Shown: positions 1 through 8,202 of the stretch, in pieces
How positions within the stretch are numbered: position 1 is the stretch's first letter
Layout: the number at the start of each line of letters is the position of its first letter
Source of the DNA: Thalassobacillus devorans
Lineage (GTDB): Bacteria > Bacillota > Bacilli > Bacillales > Halobacillaceae
DNA: 64,000 bases
Reading direction: 5' to 3'
Assembly: GCF_900176565.1 (NCBI RefSeq)
Contig: NZ_FXEH01000006.1
Span: 310,001 to 374,000 of the forward strand
Notes under the pieces: generated by a model
What the model saw: the letters and a program-made list of their open reading frames with translations, nothing else
Told to the model about the DNA's origin: nothing
The model's database searches: none
Translations under genes and position numbers: made by a program

Positions 1-381
1 TCTCCTACACTTAATACCGAAACGATAAAGATAACGAAATGTTATGGGGCCCCAAGCATTCCGGGAGCTTTCACTCCGACGGAGGTTTTGACAGCCTATG
101 AACACGGGGCAGACATGGTTAAAGTGTTTCCGGCAGGAACAGTGGGGGCAGGTTATATCAAAAGTATAAAAGGCCCGCTGCCACAAATCCCGTTGATGAC
201 AACCGGCGGAATTGATGGTGAGAACATGGAAGAATATTTTAATAATGGTGCGGAGGTAGTCGGAATTGGCAGTCAGCTGGTTAATCCTAAGCAGTTGAAT
301 AAAGATGAGGACTACGATGAACTTGCCAAACGTGCAGCATCGTATGTAAAGAAAGTGTCTGCTATGTCTGTTTTTAACTAA
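1..381 (+). CDS. eda: KDPG aldolase (2-keto-3-deoxy-6-phosphogluconate aldolase), 3' part
   Basis: The reading frame is open from the first base, so the gene starts left of the window; about 126 C-terminal residues are present. The product is a class I TIM-barrel aldolase of the KDPG/KHG family, which splits 2-keto-3-deoxy-6-phosphogluconate into pyruvate and glyceraldehyde-3-phosphate. Visible family marks are the PSIPGAFTPTE segment, the VKVFPAG segment that closes the phosphate site, and the C-terminal TTGGI loop. The Schiff-base lysine of this family lies in the 'MVKVFPA' strand neighbourhood and earlier sequence. It stops 38 bases before a TRAP transporter, which suggests one operon for uptake and cleavage of a sugar acid. 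The family call is firm; the exact substrate is inferred. Confidence 0.88.
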   Translation, partial: SPTLNTETIKITKCYGAPSIPGAFTPTEVLTAYEHGADMVKVFPAGTVGAGYIKSIKGPLPQIPLMTTGGIDGENMEEYFNNGAEVVGIGSQLVNPKQLNKDEDYDELAKRAASYVKKVSAMSVFN

Positions 382-419
382 AATATGTAAGCGAATTCAA
401 TATCAGGGAGGATTTCAAA

Positions 420-1436
420 ATGAAAAAACTGACAGGTTTGTTGTTTATGCTGCTAGCTGGTCTATTGACACTTGCGGGCTGCAGTGAGGAAGGAAACGGT
501 GCAGAAGGAGATTCGATTAAGATAGTTGCTGCCCACAACCAGACGTCTCCAGAAAATCCTTACCAGGATGGACTCGTTGAATTCAAGGAAGTGGCAGAAG
601 AGAAATCAGAGGGCAATATTGAGGTTGAAGTTCATGCGGGTACACTGGGGACTAGTGAGTCTGAATTAGTAGAAAAGCTCAAGCTAGGCGGGGCAGACGT
701 GGTATTGGTGTCGCCAGGATTTATGAGTAAAGCCGGGATTGATGAAATCGACTTGTTTGCACTCCCGTATGTTTTTGACAGTTATGAGCATTGGGAAAGC
801 GTGGTTGACGGTGAAGTAGGAGAACAAATGGCTGATATTATCAATGAAAAATCCAATAACGATTTTAAACTGCTTGGTTATTGGTCTGCAGGAGTACGTC
901 AATACTATGGTAAAAAACCATTGGAATCCATGGAAGACATTAAAGGAATGAAATACCGTACGCAGACTTCCGGTGCGGTGGCTAACTACTGGAAGCAGAC
1001 TGGTGCGGTACCGACTTCAGTAGCCTGGGGCGAACTATACCAGGGACTGCAGCAGAATGTCGTAGATGCAGCTGAAAACTCTTATCCTTATTTCGTACAG
1101 CAAAATCACCATAAAACAGAAAACGGGAAATATATCACAGAAACCGGACACGATTACACCACACGTTTCTTACTGGTAAACGGCAAGAAATTCGATACCT
1201 ATTCCGATGAGCAGAAAGAAATCATTATGGAAGCGGCTGAAGCATCTGTAGAAACAGAAAGAAAGTCAGTACTGGAGCAAGAAGAAGAGTATAAGGAAAA
1301 AGCCATCGAGGATGGGGCGGAAGTGAATGAAATCGACCGTGAGCCATTCATTGTACTGGCTGAACCAATCCAGGAAAAAACCGCTAAGGAAATTGGCGCA
1401 GAAGAAATGCTTCAAAAAATCAGGGAGTTGAAATAA
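420..1436 (+). CDS. dctP: TRAP transporter solute-binding lipoprotein (DctP family)
   Basis: 338 residues, the normal size for a DctP/TAXI-type extracytoplasmic receptor. An N-terminal lysine pair, a hydrophobic stretch and a lipobox (LTLAGC, Cys about residue 21) show a lipoprotein anchored outside the membrane. The central region holds the DctP signature with the arginine-containing segment 'KGMKYRTQTS' that normally clamps the carboxylate of the ligand, followed by 'VAWGELYQGLQQNVVDAAEN', a hallmark of the family. A GGGAGGA ribosome binding site precedes the ATG. With the small and large permease genes downstream and KDPG aldolase upstream, the ligand is probably a uronate, aldonate or keto-sugar acid; that is inference. 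Confidence 0.93.
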   Translation: MKKLTGLLFMLLAGLLTLAGCSEEGNGAEGDSIKIVAAHNQTSPENPYQDGLVEFKEVAEEKSEGNIEVEVHAGTLGTSESELVEKLKLGGADVVLVSPGFMSKAGIDEIDLFALPYVFDSYEHWESVVDGEVGEQMADIINEKSNNDFKLLGYWSAGVRQYYGKKPLESMEDIKGMKYRTQTSGAVANYWKQTGAVPTSVAWGELYQGLQQNVVDAAENSYPYFVQQNHHKTENGKYITETGHDYTTRFLLVNGKKFDTYSDEQKEIIMEAAEASVETERKSVLEQEEEYKEKAIEDGAEVNEIDREPFIVLAEPIQEKTAKEIGAEEMLQKIRELK

Positions 1437-1458
1437 CACCGAAAGAACCCTGTGGGTT

Positions 1459-1487
1459 AAAGGGCACCGAGGTGCCCTTTCCTTTTA
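1459..1487 (+). terminator. Hairpin between dctP and dctQ
   Basis: AAAGGGCACC and GGTGCCCTTT form a 10-bp perfect stem around a GA loop, followed by a C-interrupted T tract (CCTTTT). It sits just after the binding-protein stop and before the permease genes, so it may act as a partial terminator or as a 3'-end stabiliser that raises binding-protein mRNA over permease mRNA. Confidence 0.7.
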
Positions 1488-1509
1488 ACGTGTAAGAAGG
1501 AGGAAAACC

Positions 1510-1989
1510 ATGTTCATCAAATGGCTGGAACGTATCCAATTGACACTCGGCATCCTATTTCTTTGTATCTTTTTCACAGCCATTCTCATCCAGGTTATTA
1601 CCAGGTATATGGGAGTTTCGGTTGTCTGGACGGAAGAAGTGGCCAACTATTCGTTCATCTGGTCGGTATTTATGGGCGCTTCTGTCATGCTGAATCGTAG
1701 AGAACACTTCAAGTTTGATCTTGTCCTGAAGAAGTTACGTGGGAAAAAGCGCAATACTTTATTCATTATAAACGATCTTATTCTGCTTGCCTTCAGCTTT
1801 GCTATTTTCTTTTATGGCATCCAGGCTGTTCAGAGTTTCTGGAATTATAACTGGGTATCTTTATCACAAATGAAAATGGGATATGTATGGGTGTCTGTCC
1901 CAATCATGGGAGGTACCATGGTTATCTATACACTTAACCACATCATTCGTATCCTAAAGAATTTTAGTAGAGAGGAGGCAGTAGAATGA
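1510..1989 (+). CDS. dctQ: TRAP transporter small permease (DctQ family)
   Basis: 159 residues with four predicted membrane helices (about residues 12-34, 45-63, 86-106 and 126-147). The family signature 'VVWTEEVANYSFIWSVFMGA' is present after helix 1, as is the RREHFKFD segment in the first cytoplasmic loop. DctQ is the small membrane subunit that holds the binding protein and large permease together in sodium-driven TRAP uptake. An AGAAGGAGG site lies 8 bases before the ATG. The stop overlaps the dctM start (ATGA), which points to translational coupling. Confidence 0.92.
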   Translation: MFIKWLERIQLTLGILFLCIFFTAILIQVITRYMGVSVVWTEEVANYSFIWSVFMGASVMLNRREHFKFDLVLKKLRGKKRNTLFIINDLILLAFSFAIFFYGIQAVQSFWNYNWVSLSQMKMGYVWVSVPIMGGTMVIYTLNHIIRILKNFSREEAVE

Positions 1990-3275
1990 TAGGTCCATTA
2001 TTAGTAGGTTTATTTGTGATCCTGATGATCATTGGAATTCCGATTGCTTTTGTCATCGGCATAGTAGCAATGCTAGGTATTATGAATGTTCCTTATATCC
2101 CGGAAGTGACAGTCCCTGTAAAAATGTTAAATGGTTTGGACTCTTTCGTTCTAATTGCCGTGCCGTTATTCATATTAGCGGCTAACCTGATGAACAGCGG
2201 TCAAATCTCTCAAAAATTGATTGATTTTTCTCTATCTATCGTCGGGCATATCCGGGGAGGACTTGCCCATGCTAATATTCTCGTATCCATGCTATTCGCG
2301 GGAGTATCCGGCGCCTCCCAGGCTGACACAGCCGGGGTAGGTAAAATCCTGATACCGAATATGAAAAAACAGGGGTATGATAAAGAGAATGCGGTTGCGA
2401 TTACAGCTGCCTCCTCGACAATCGGTGTGGTAATTCCTCCGAGCATTCCGATGATTATTTATGCCGGACTAACGAATGTTTCTGTCGGTGCTTTATTCAT
2501 TGTGGGAATTATCCCGGGGGTCTTAATTGGACTTGGTATGATGACTTTGATATATATGCTGGCCTTAAAAAAAGGCTATCCTACCTATCAACGGGCATCC
2601 TTAAAGAATTTTACCAAGCAATTGATTGATACGATTCCGGCTATGATGACCCCGGTCATTCTAATAGGAGGAATCATCACAGGTATTTTTACAGCAACCG
2701 AAGCAGCCGCGTTCGCTTCTTTATACACAGTGGTGATTGGCATGTTTGTATATAGAACATTAAAGCTGAAGGACTTCCCACGGATTCTTATTGATACGAT
2801 CACGCTAAGCTCGCTATCCCTGTTTGCATTAGCGGCAGCCAATGCATTAGGGGAATTGATGAGTTATTATCAATTATCTGCTTGGGCGAACCAATTTTTT
2901 ACAGAAAATATCGATAGCAAATGGGTTTTCCTTTTAATTATCATCGCGTTCTTTTTATTCGTTGGTACCTTTATGGATGCTATACCGGCTATGATACTAT
3001 TTATTCCGGTAATTCTGCCGGTAGCAATTACCTTTAACATTGATCCGGTATTGCTAGGAATCATAACCGTCATGACGTTGGCAGTAGGATTGGTAACTCC
3101 GCCATATGGGCTATGTCTGTTGCTCGCAGCTAAAATAGGCAACCTTTCTATTGAGCGGTCATTCGGAGCAGTACTGCCTTATATAGCGATCATACTGGTA
3201 GTCTTGTTCGGGATAGCATTTTTCCCTGAGATCGCTTTCTATTTACCTGAAAAAATCAGTCCTGATTTATTTTAG
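1986..3275 (+). CDS. dctM: TRAP transporter large permease (DctM family)
   Basis: 429 residues, about 12 hydrophobic segments, typical of the ion-transporter superfamily DctM subunit that moves solute with a sodium gradient. Recognisable elements are the N-terminal 'GIPIAFVIGIVAMLGI', the loop 'AVPLFILAANLMNSG', the re-entrant 'GASQADTAGVG' motif and 'TPPYGLCLLL' near the C-terminus. It overlaps dctQ by 4 bases. No transporter gene follows; a strong terminator lies about 200 bases downstream, so this is the last gene of the operon. Confidence 0.94.
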   Translation: MIGPLLVGLFVILMIIGIPIAFVIGIVAMLGIMNVPYIPEVTVPVKMLNGLDSFVLIAVPLFILAANLMNSGQISQKLIDFSLSIVGHIRGGLAHANILVSMLFAGVSGASQADTAGVGKILIPNMKKQGYDKENAVAITAASSTIGVVIPPSIPMIIYAGLTNVSVGALFIVGIIPGVLIGLGMMTLIYMLALKKGYPTYQRASLKNFTKQLIDTIPAMMTPVILIGGIITGIFTATEAAAFASLYTVVIGMFVYRTLKLKDFPRILIDTITLSSLSLFALAAANALGELMSYYQLSAWANQFFTENIDSKWVFLLIIIAFFLFVGTFMDAIPAMILFIPVILPVAITFNIDPVLLGIITVMTLAVGLVTPPYGLCLLLAAKIGNLSIERSFGAVLPYIAIILVVLFGIAFFPEIAFYLPEKISPDLF

Positions 3276-3478
3276 TTTGATTGATGGTTTTCCTGTGTGG
3301 GAAAGCAGTTTTCTTGGAGTAGCGACAGACTGAAGAGGCGGGTGATGAATTCTCCGTGTTTGTTGTTCCTGTCTCTGCATGTGCTGTGTTTGATGCAGCA
3401 GGCTCATTTCCAGACACCTTGTAAGGTGTGTGAGGAAGGATTTATTCCGAGAGGCAAGTGAAATAATAAGAAAGTAAG

Positions 3479-3508
3479 GACTTCCGGTGGCGGAAGTCTT
3501 TTTTTTTT
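3479..3508 (+). terminator. Rho-independent terminator of the dctPQM operon
   Basis: GACTTCCG and CGGAAGTC pair as an 8-bp stem with a GTGG loop, followed directly by ten T. The roughly 200 bases between the dctM stop and this stem hold no gene that I can see; a small inverted repeat (ACACCTT/AAGGTGT near 3415-3430) is the only structure. Confidence 0.9.
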
Positions 3509-3604
3509 GTAGGAGCAGACTGCTTAATGCCGTTAGAGGAAGCTCGGTCAGTTCGGCTGGTCATTATGACGGGTCTAAGGTTCATTATAGTAGTGAAACT
3601 CTGA

Positions 3605-3675
3605 TTGGAGGGTCTTTATAAGCGGGATAAAGACCGTTAGCAAGGATACCCTTTGGAGCAGTGGTCTTTAATAAT
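3605..3675. repeat. Dispersed GGTCTTTA-N9-TAAAGACC element, copy 1
   Basis: GGTCTTTA (3611-3618) and TAAAGACC (3628-3635) form an inverted repeat with a 9-base loop, followed by GTTAGCAAG and, 25 bases after the stem, GTGGTCTTTAATAA. Copies near 27478 and 35396 have the same stem, the same 9-base loop length and the same GTAAGC(A/T)AG tail, so this is a repeat family and not a chance hairpin. It occupies the rest of the gap before the yoaS-like gene. Confidence 0.7.
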
Positions 3676-3760
3676 GATTATGATTAATAAGAAAATGAGT
3701 TCTTATTCAGTAGTTTCGTAATGCAGTAATCAACAAAAAAATACCATAAAGGAATAAAAA

Positions 3761-3793
3761 TTTATTGTAAAACGATAAATTTTGTGGTAAATT
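3761..3793 (+). promoter_or_regulatory. Possible promoter and operator of the yoaS-yozG-yoaT unit
   Basis: TTTATTGT (3761-3768) and ACGATAAA (3772-3779) form an inverted repeat with one mismatch, overlapping a weak -35 (TTGTAA, 3765-3770). A weak -10 (TAAATT, 3788-3793) follows at 17 bases. The XRE regulator encoded downstream is the natural candidate to bind it. Both the promoter and operator roles are inferred. Confidence 0.35.
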
Positions 3794-3825
3794 TTAACTG
3801 ACATTAAATTAGTGAGGTGCTGTTT

Positions 3826-4305
3826 ATGAAACGGGAAACACTCTTTTTGAAGATTGCTGTGTTTCTTATGGGGATACCGGTTCTTGCTTTGTGTATATTC
3901 GCGGTACCTACCATCGCGCGTGGATTTTCTGAGATAATTCCGGGGATGGATTATGTGCAATATCTTGTGTTTATTGGTTTATATACTACCGCGCTGGCGT
4001 ATTTTCTGGCGTTGTATCAGGCTTATCGGCTTTTGAGCTATATTGATAGAAACGAAGCTTTTTCAGGCTTGTCAGTAAAAGCGTTGAAGAATATCAAATA
4101 TTGTGCCATTGCGATCAGTGGTTTTTATGTGCTTTTGATGCCGATCATTTATCTCTTCGCGGAGTATGACGATGCACCAGGTGTAATCGTAATTGGCATG
4201 ATAATTATTTTCGGCGCCATGGTGATTGCGGTCTTTGCGGCGGTTCTTCAAAAACTGTTAAACACCGCTATTGAAATAAAATCAGAAAATGAGTTAACGG
4301 TATGA
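3826..4305 (+). CDS. yoaS: DUF2975 membrane protein (YoaS-like)
   Basis: 159 residues from the ATG that follows GAGGTG at a good distance; an upstream GTG at 3817 lies inside that ribosome binding site and is less likely. Four membrane helices are visible (about 8-28, 45-67, 95-118 and 125-150). The pattern matches the DUF2975 family, which in Bacillus and relatives is encoded next to a small XRE-type regulator. Its biochemical job is not known. It ends 10 bases before the regulator start and almost certainly shares its transcript. Confidence 0.8.
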   Translation: MKRETLFLKIAVFLMGIPVLALCIFAVPTIARGFSEIIPGMDYVQYLVFIGLYTTALAYFLALYQAYRLLSYIDRNEAFSGLSVKALKNIKYCAIAISGFYVLLMPIIYLFAEYDDAPGVIVIGMIIIFGAMVIAVFAAVLQKLLNTAIEIKSENELTV

Positions 4306-4315
4306 GGTGATGAAC

Positions 4316-4537
4316 ATGGCAATTATCATCAATATTGATGTCATGCTGGCAAAAAGGAAGATGAGCGTGACCGAACTGTCGGAGCGGGTTGGTATCACGA
4401 TGGCTAATCTTTCGATATTAAAAAATGGGAAGGCGAAGGCGATTCGGGTCTCGACGCTGGATGCAATTTGTAAGGCGTTGGAGTGCCAGCCGGGTGATAT
4501 TTTGGAATACCAGCCGGATGAAGACAATTATGAATAA
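4316..4537 (+). CDS. yozG: Small Cro/CI (XRE) family regulator (YozG-like)
   Basis: 73 residues that are almost only a helix-turn-helix domain: 'MSVTELSERVGITMANLSIL' gives helices 2 and 3, and 'LDAICKALECQPGDILEY' is the usual C-terminal helix and strand of this small-regulator type. The start was set at the ATG after GAGGTGATGAAC; in-frame GTG and ATG codons just upstream are too close to that site. It lies between a DUF2975 and a DUF817 membrane protein, the same order as yoaS-yozG-yoaT in B. subtilis, and probably controls this unit. Confidence 0.85.
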   Translation: MAIIINIDVMLAKRKMSVTELSERVGITMANLSILKNGKAKAIRVSTLDAICKALECQPGDILEYQPDEDNYE

Positions 4538-5351
4538 TTCCTTGCCGAACTCTTATGTAACAAAGGCTGTTGGCGGCAAAATTGGAAGAGCGGTAGTACA
4601 GCTTTTTCATTTTGGCTGGGAGCAAGCGTTATCCTGCGTGTTCCCGGTGGTTATTTTTGCCTCGTTGGCTATTACGCAAATCCTATCTCTTCCTATACTG
4701 CCAAGGTATGACTGGCTTTTGATTATTTTTCTTCTGATGCAGTGGGCTATGTTGCGTTCCGGATTGGAAACACGGGACGAACTGAAGGTCATCACGTTAT
4801 TCCATCTGATCGGACTCGCGCTTGAAATTTTCAAGGTGCATATGGGTTCCTGGTCTTATCCGGGTGAAGGGTATTCCAAAATTTTTGGCGTACCTTTGTA
4901 TAGTGGATTCATGTATGCGAGTGTAGCGAGTTACCTTTGCCAGGCGTGGCGAAGGCTTAAGGTGGAACTGGTTCAGTGGCCGCCGTTTTTGATGGTGGTC
5001 AGTTTGGCAGCGGCCATCTACTTGAACTTTTTCACGCACCATTTCTGGATTGATGTACGCTGGATATTAGCGGGGCTTGTAATCCTCGTTTTCTGGCGTT
5101 CGTGGGTGACTTATTCGGTTAATGGCAGCCGCTACCGTATGCCGCTTGCTCTTTCGTTTGTGCTGATTGGATTTTTTATCTGGATTGCAGAAAATATCGC
5201 AACCTACTTTGGCGCGTGGGAATACCCGAATCAGAGGGAAGCATGGAGTCTTGTCCATCTCGGTAAGGTGAGTTCCTGGCTTTTATTAGTGATCGTCAGT
5301 TTTCTGATTGTGGCAACATTGAAGCAAGTAAAAGGGAATATTAGTAAGTAG
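4530..5351 (+). CDS. yoaT: DUF817 integral membrane protein (YoaT-like)
   Basis: About 273 residues from the ATG at 4530, which overlaps the stop of the regulator; an in-frame ATG at 4518 is an alternative, and neither has a strong ribosome binding site, so coupling is likely. At least seven hydrophobic helices are present. Conserved-looking polar stretches include 'FKVHMGSWSYPGEGYSKIFG', 'HHFWIDVRW' and 'ATYFGAWEYPNQ', typical of DUF817. Function unknown. The longer open frame back to 4425 reads antisense-like arginine-rich sequence out of the regulator gene and was not used. Confidence 0.82.
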   Translation: MNNSLPNSYVTKAVGGKIGRAVVQLFHFGWEQALSCVFPVVIFASLAITQILSLPILPRYDWLLIIFLLMQWAMLRSGLETRDELKVITLFHLIGLALEIFKVHMGSWSYPGEGYSKIFGVPLYSGFMYASVASYLCQAWRRLKVELVQWPPFLMVVSLAAAIYLNFFTHHFWIDVRWILAGLVILVFWRSWVTYSVNGSRYRMPLALSFVLIGFFIWIAENIATYFGAWEYPNQREAWSLVHLGKVSSWLLLVIVSFLIVATLKQVKGNISK

Positions 5352-5533
5352 TTTGAAGTATATTTTTGACGAAAAAACAATGTATGCATCGATGTTTTAC
5401 TTTGGGAATAGTGATCTTTAGTGGGAAAAGGCTCAACAAAAGTATAGCTTGTCAAAATTCCTTCATTGTTTCTCCGTTGAATCTTGATAGTTTATTTTCA
5501 TGATGGAAGTATCACATAAAATATGCCTACGAT

Positions 5534-5570
5534 AGCACCTTTTTTCTCAGAAAAGGTGCTATTTCTATTT
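5534..5570 (+). terminator. Terminator after the yoaT-like gene
   Basis: AGCACCTTT and AAAGGTGCT pair around a TTTTCTCAG loop, followed by ATTTCTATTTTTAT. The rest of the gap between yoaT and spoIIP holds nothing else clear. Confidence 0.8.
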
Positions 5571-5676
5571 TTATGGAAAGTAATTTGAAAGACATTTCCT
5601 CTACTAAATGGTCATGCTTTTTAATAGAGTGACATAAGCTAGATTATTAAAGTTTCTAGCGGGGGAGATGAAGTGC

Positions 5677-6846
5677 ATGCTGCCAAAAATCCCTGGTCAC
5701 TATGTACGCAAGGGAAGAATTGTCTTGTTGTATGTGTTTTTATCCATGATATTAATCGGTATTCTGCTATCTGTCTCGGTTACAATCAGTAGTTTAAAAG
5801 ACCATTTGTCCTCAACCATTGTTCGATCTGTATCAGAAGCCCTCCCCAGCGAAGCATTTCTTTTTCTTATGGCTCGGGAAATGACTTCCTTACGGATACA
5901 TTACCCTGACCAATTGACTGGTGAGGTTGATTTACTGAAAATGGCTACCGATGTGGAATTAGGCGACATCCGCACCTTACTAGGAAGGGAACTGCCTGGT
6001 TTGGAAAGCTATCATACAGAAATAGCGATCGCCGGGGAGGGTACCAATTTCAGTAATATACCGATTGAGTCACCACCTCCAAGTGAAGAGCAGTTAAATA
6101 GCAGGGAAGTCGATCAGGACGAACTGGATGCTGCAAAAGAGAAGGAAGAGGAAGAAGAAAAAAGGGAGCGCCAGGTAATTGAGGATAAATCCGTCCTGAT
6201 TTATCACTCCCATAGCTGGGAAGCATTCAACCCGCTGTTAACCGGGGAATCGAACCAGGATGCATCCAGCACGAATCCTGACGTCAATGTAATTGCGGTG
6301 GGCAGAAAACTAAAAAAAGAGTTGGAAACACGGGGAATTGGAGCTGTCCATGATACAACTGATATGACCAGGGGTTTGAAGGAAAAGGGCTGGAATTATA
6401 ATCACTCCTATGCTTTATCTCGGGAACTTGTCCAGGAGGCACTGGCTCAAGATGATCGTTTGACGTATTTAGTAGATATCCATCGGGACTCCCAACCAAA
6501 GAAGATAACCACCCAGACGATCAACGGAATCGAATATGCCCGCTTATTTTTTATCGTAGGGAAAGAAAATGAAAATTTCGAGAAAAATCTTGCTATTGCT
6601 AAAGAAATTCACGAGGCTCTTGAAAGTCAATATCCGGGAATCAGTCGCGGGGTATTCATTAAAACAAAGATGGAGGGTAATGGCATCTACAACCAGGATT
6701 TAACCGAGCGGGCTATGCTTCTCGAATTCGGGGGTGTCGACAATAATCTAACGGAGCTATACAATTCCATAGAAGCTTTTGCTGAGGTTTTTGCTGATTA
6801 CTACTATCAGGATGCCGAGACAGTCGATGCAAAGGTCTCTGAATGA
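5677..6846 (+). CDS. spoIIP: Stage II sporulation protein P (SpoIIP)
   Basis: 389 residues from the ATG 9 bases after GGGGGAG; the in-frame ATG at 5668 touches that site and is less likely. SpoIIP is the amidase and endopeptidase that, with SpoIID and SpoIIM, thins septal peptidoglycan for engulfment. An N-terminal signal anchor (about 13-38) is followed by a linker rich in Glu and Lys (near residues 145-165). The catalytic domain begins at 'VLIYHSHSWEAF' (zinc-ligand His) and holds 'YLVDIHRDSQ' and 'AMLLEFGGVDN', matching the family metal and Glu motifs. A weak mother-cell (sigma-E-like) promoter, TCATGCT and CATAAGCT, lies near 5612-5640. No gpr gene precedes it. Confidence 0.93.
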   Translation: MLPKIPGHYVRKGRIVLLYVFLSMILIGILLSVSVTISSLKDHLSSTIVRSVSEALPSEAFLFLMAREMTSLRIHYPDQLTGEVDLLKMATDVELGDIRTLLGRELPGLESYHTEIAIAGEGTNFSNIPIESPPPSEEQLNSREVDQDELDAAKEKEEEEEKRERQVIEDKSVLIYHSHSWEAFNPLLTGESNQDASSTNPDVNVIAVGRKLKKELETRGIGAVHDTTDMTRGLKEKGWNYNHSYALSRELVQEALAQDDRLTYLVDIHRDSQPKKITTQTINGIEYARLFFIVGKENENFEKNLAIAKEIHEALESQYPGISRGVFIKTKMEGNGIYNQDLTERAMLLEFGGVDNNLTELYNSIEAFAEVFADYYYQDAETVDAKVSE

Positions 6847-6902
6847 TAAGGTTAACAAACGATTAACCATTTCGAGAGGAGATACTAACTTAAACGGGTT
6901 TT

Positions 6903-7238
6903 TCAAGTAAAGTACCAGGCGAATGTAACCATAACTGTAATTAAAAAGCCGAGAAACCCAAAGAAAGTTACGAATGCTCGTTTGTTCTCTTTACTTTCTA
7001 ACGTTTCATATTCCGAATAGGTGATTACTTTCGTTGCAAAACTTAATCCATTTGGGTTGAGGGCAACTGGATAAAGATTGCCATTCTCATCCTCTAATAT
7101 GATTTTGTTCGTCCACTTCTCATCTGTTTGCCCAGGAATATCACTGTATGAATGAGCTAATTTATACAGTGATTTTTTCTGTATTTCTAGTCTGTATTTA
7201 TCTTGTTCCTGTTCAATGAAATTAGTGGATATACACAT
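6903..7238 (-). CDS. Unrecognised 111-residue protein with one C-terminal membrane helix
   Basis: I do not recognise a family. The start is well supported: AAAGAGGTGATTAT stands directly before the ATG on the minus strand. The first 80 residues are polar and charged, with a strand-rich middle ('ILEDENGNLYPVALNPNG'); residues about 88-110 form one hydrophobic helix ending 'FAWYFT', so the protein is tail-anchored in the membrane. It lies alone, convergent with spoIIP and divergent from the zinc-regulated cluster. No terminator is obvious on its 3' side. Confidence 0.65.
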   Translation of the reverse strand: MCISTNFIEQEQDKYRLEIQKKSLYKLAHSYSDIPGQTDEKWTNKIILEDENGNLYPVALNPNGLSFATKVITYSEYETLESKENKRAFVTFFGFLGFLITVMVTFAWYFT

Positions 7239-7381
7239 ATAATCACCTCTTTTATTTACAGGGATAATTTTCTTTTAACCATACATTTTAACTTTATACG
7301 AATATATTGCACAGATGCAACTTTTATTTTATAGTATGCCTGCTTTTTAGTTCCTGTTATTAAATTTCTTTTAGGGAGAGG

Positions 7382-7425
7382 TTGACGCAGTTACAATTAA
7401 GTATTATAATTCGTAATCATTACGT
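7382..7425 (+). promoter_or_regulatory. Sigma-A promoter overlapped by a Zur box
   Basis: TTGACG (7382-7387) and TATAAT (7405-7410) are separated by exactly 17 bases, a near-consensus housekeeping promoter. Directly after the -10 comes TCGTAATCATTACG (7411-7424), a palindrome matching the Bacillus Zur operator TCGTAATNATTACGA at 14 of 15 positions (the last base is T instead of A). A repressor there would cover the transcription start, so the downstream gene should be on only when zinc is scarce. Confidence 0.88.
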
Positions 7426-7461
7426 TTTGTGCGGTGCCACTTAATTAGCGTTTAGGGAGAG

Positions 7462-7827
7462 ATGATTAACTTGAACGAGTATTTGGAGAAGCTCCTATTT
7501 GACAAAGTTGTAGAGAGCTTACCTGATGATAAAAAAGAGTTGTATAAGTATGTCATTCAAATGGAAGATGAGATTGCATCGGTAACTGCCACTGGAAAGG
7601 AGTATATTTCTTATCTGTCTTTTAACTCTCCGCATAAAAAAGCAGCCAATCAATTTAATATAACCCTGCTTGAGCTTCTTAATAGAATGAAAGAAATTGA
7701 AGAAGAAGTTGGCAGAAAACTTATAGACTGTATGGAAAGTATCGAATGGAGGGATTGCACCGATATCGTTCATCAGCATTTGGAATACGAAGAGAATAAG
7801 AAGTATTTTTTTGTTGCTATTCCTTAA
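7462..7827 (+). CDS. Unrecognised protein under a Zur box
   Basis: 121 residues, mostly predicted helical, acidic, without signal peptide or membrane helix. I do not recognise the family. The stretch 'PHKKAANQFNITLLELLNRM' has the look of a helix-turn-helix, and the protein carries only two Cys (in 'LIDCMESIEWRDC'). The ATG lies only 2-3 bases after AGGGAGAG; a TTG at 7471 has better spacing and may be the true start. Its promoter carries a Zur box, and the next gene is the zinc-independent S14, so a role in zinc limitation is inferred from context only. Confidence 0.65.
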   Translation: MINLNEYLEKLLFDKVVESLPDDKKELYKYVIQMEDEIASVTATGKEYISYLSFNSPHKKAANQFNITLLELLNRMKEIEEEVGRKLIDCMESIEWRDCTDIVHQHLEYEENKKYFFVAIP

Positions 7828-7864
7828 TAATCCCAAGGGATAAAAATTTTTTGCTCATTTTAAA

Positions 7865-7879
7865 ACGTAATGATTACTT
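7865..7879 (+). promoter_or_regulatory. Second Zur box, upstream of the S14 gene
   Basis: ACGTAATGATTACTT matches TCGTAATNATTACGA at 12 of 15 positions and keeps the inner CGTAATNATTAC core. It lies 33 bases before the S14 start. I could not find a well-spaced -35/-10 pair around it. Confidence 0.75.
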
Positions 7880-7911
7880 ATTATAAAATTATTAAGAAAG
7901 GTGAGGCGGTT

Positions 7912-8181
7912 ATGGCTAAAAAGTCTAAAATAGCAAAAGAAAAGAAGCGCCAGGAAATGGTGACAAAATATGCGGAGCTGCGAAGAGAATTAAAAGAAAA
8001 AGGTGATTATGAAGCACTTAGAAAGTTACCCCGTGATTCTTCTCCCACACGTTTAACGGGAAGATGTGGAGTGACAGGCCGACCGAGAGGATATATGAGA
8101 AAGTTTAATATGTCCCGGATTGCCTTCAGGGAATATGCGCATAAAGGGCAGGTGCCTGGTGTGAAGAAGGCCAGCTGGTAA
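7912..8181 (+). CDS. rpsN2: Alternative 30S ribosomal protein S14, zinc-independent form
   Basis: 89 residues from the ATG after GTGAGGCGGTT. The sequence is the long S14 type ('[13 protein letters not shown]' start, '[20 protein letters not shown]' core, '[11 protein letters not shown]' end) and lacks the paired CxxC motifs of the zinc-binding S14. In Bacillus the equivalent gene (rpsN2, formerly yhzA) is derepressed by Zur and replaces the zinc-containing S14 when zinc runs out. The Zur box directly upstream and the COG0523 GTPase downstream fit this role. Confidence 0.94.
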   Translation: MAKKSKIAKEKKRQEMVTKYAELRRELKEKGDYEALRKLPRDSSPTRLTGRCGVTGRPRGYMRKFNMSRIAFREYAHKGQVPGVKKASW

Positions 8182-8202
8182 CTTGGAAAGGAGTGGCGGC
8201 CG

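Noticed and set aside
6850-6868. GGTTAA/TTAACC hairpin after spoIIP
   Set aside because: Only six base pairs and no T run, so it is not supported as a terminator.
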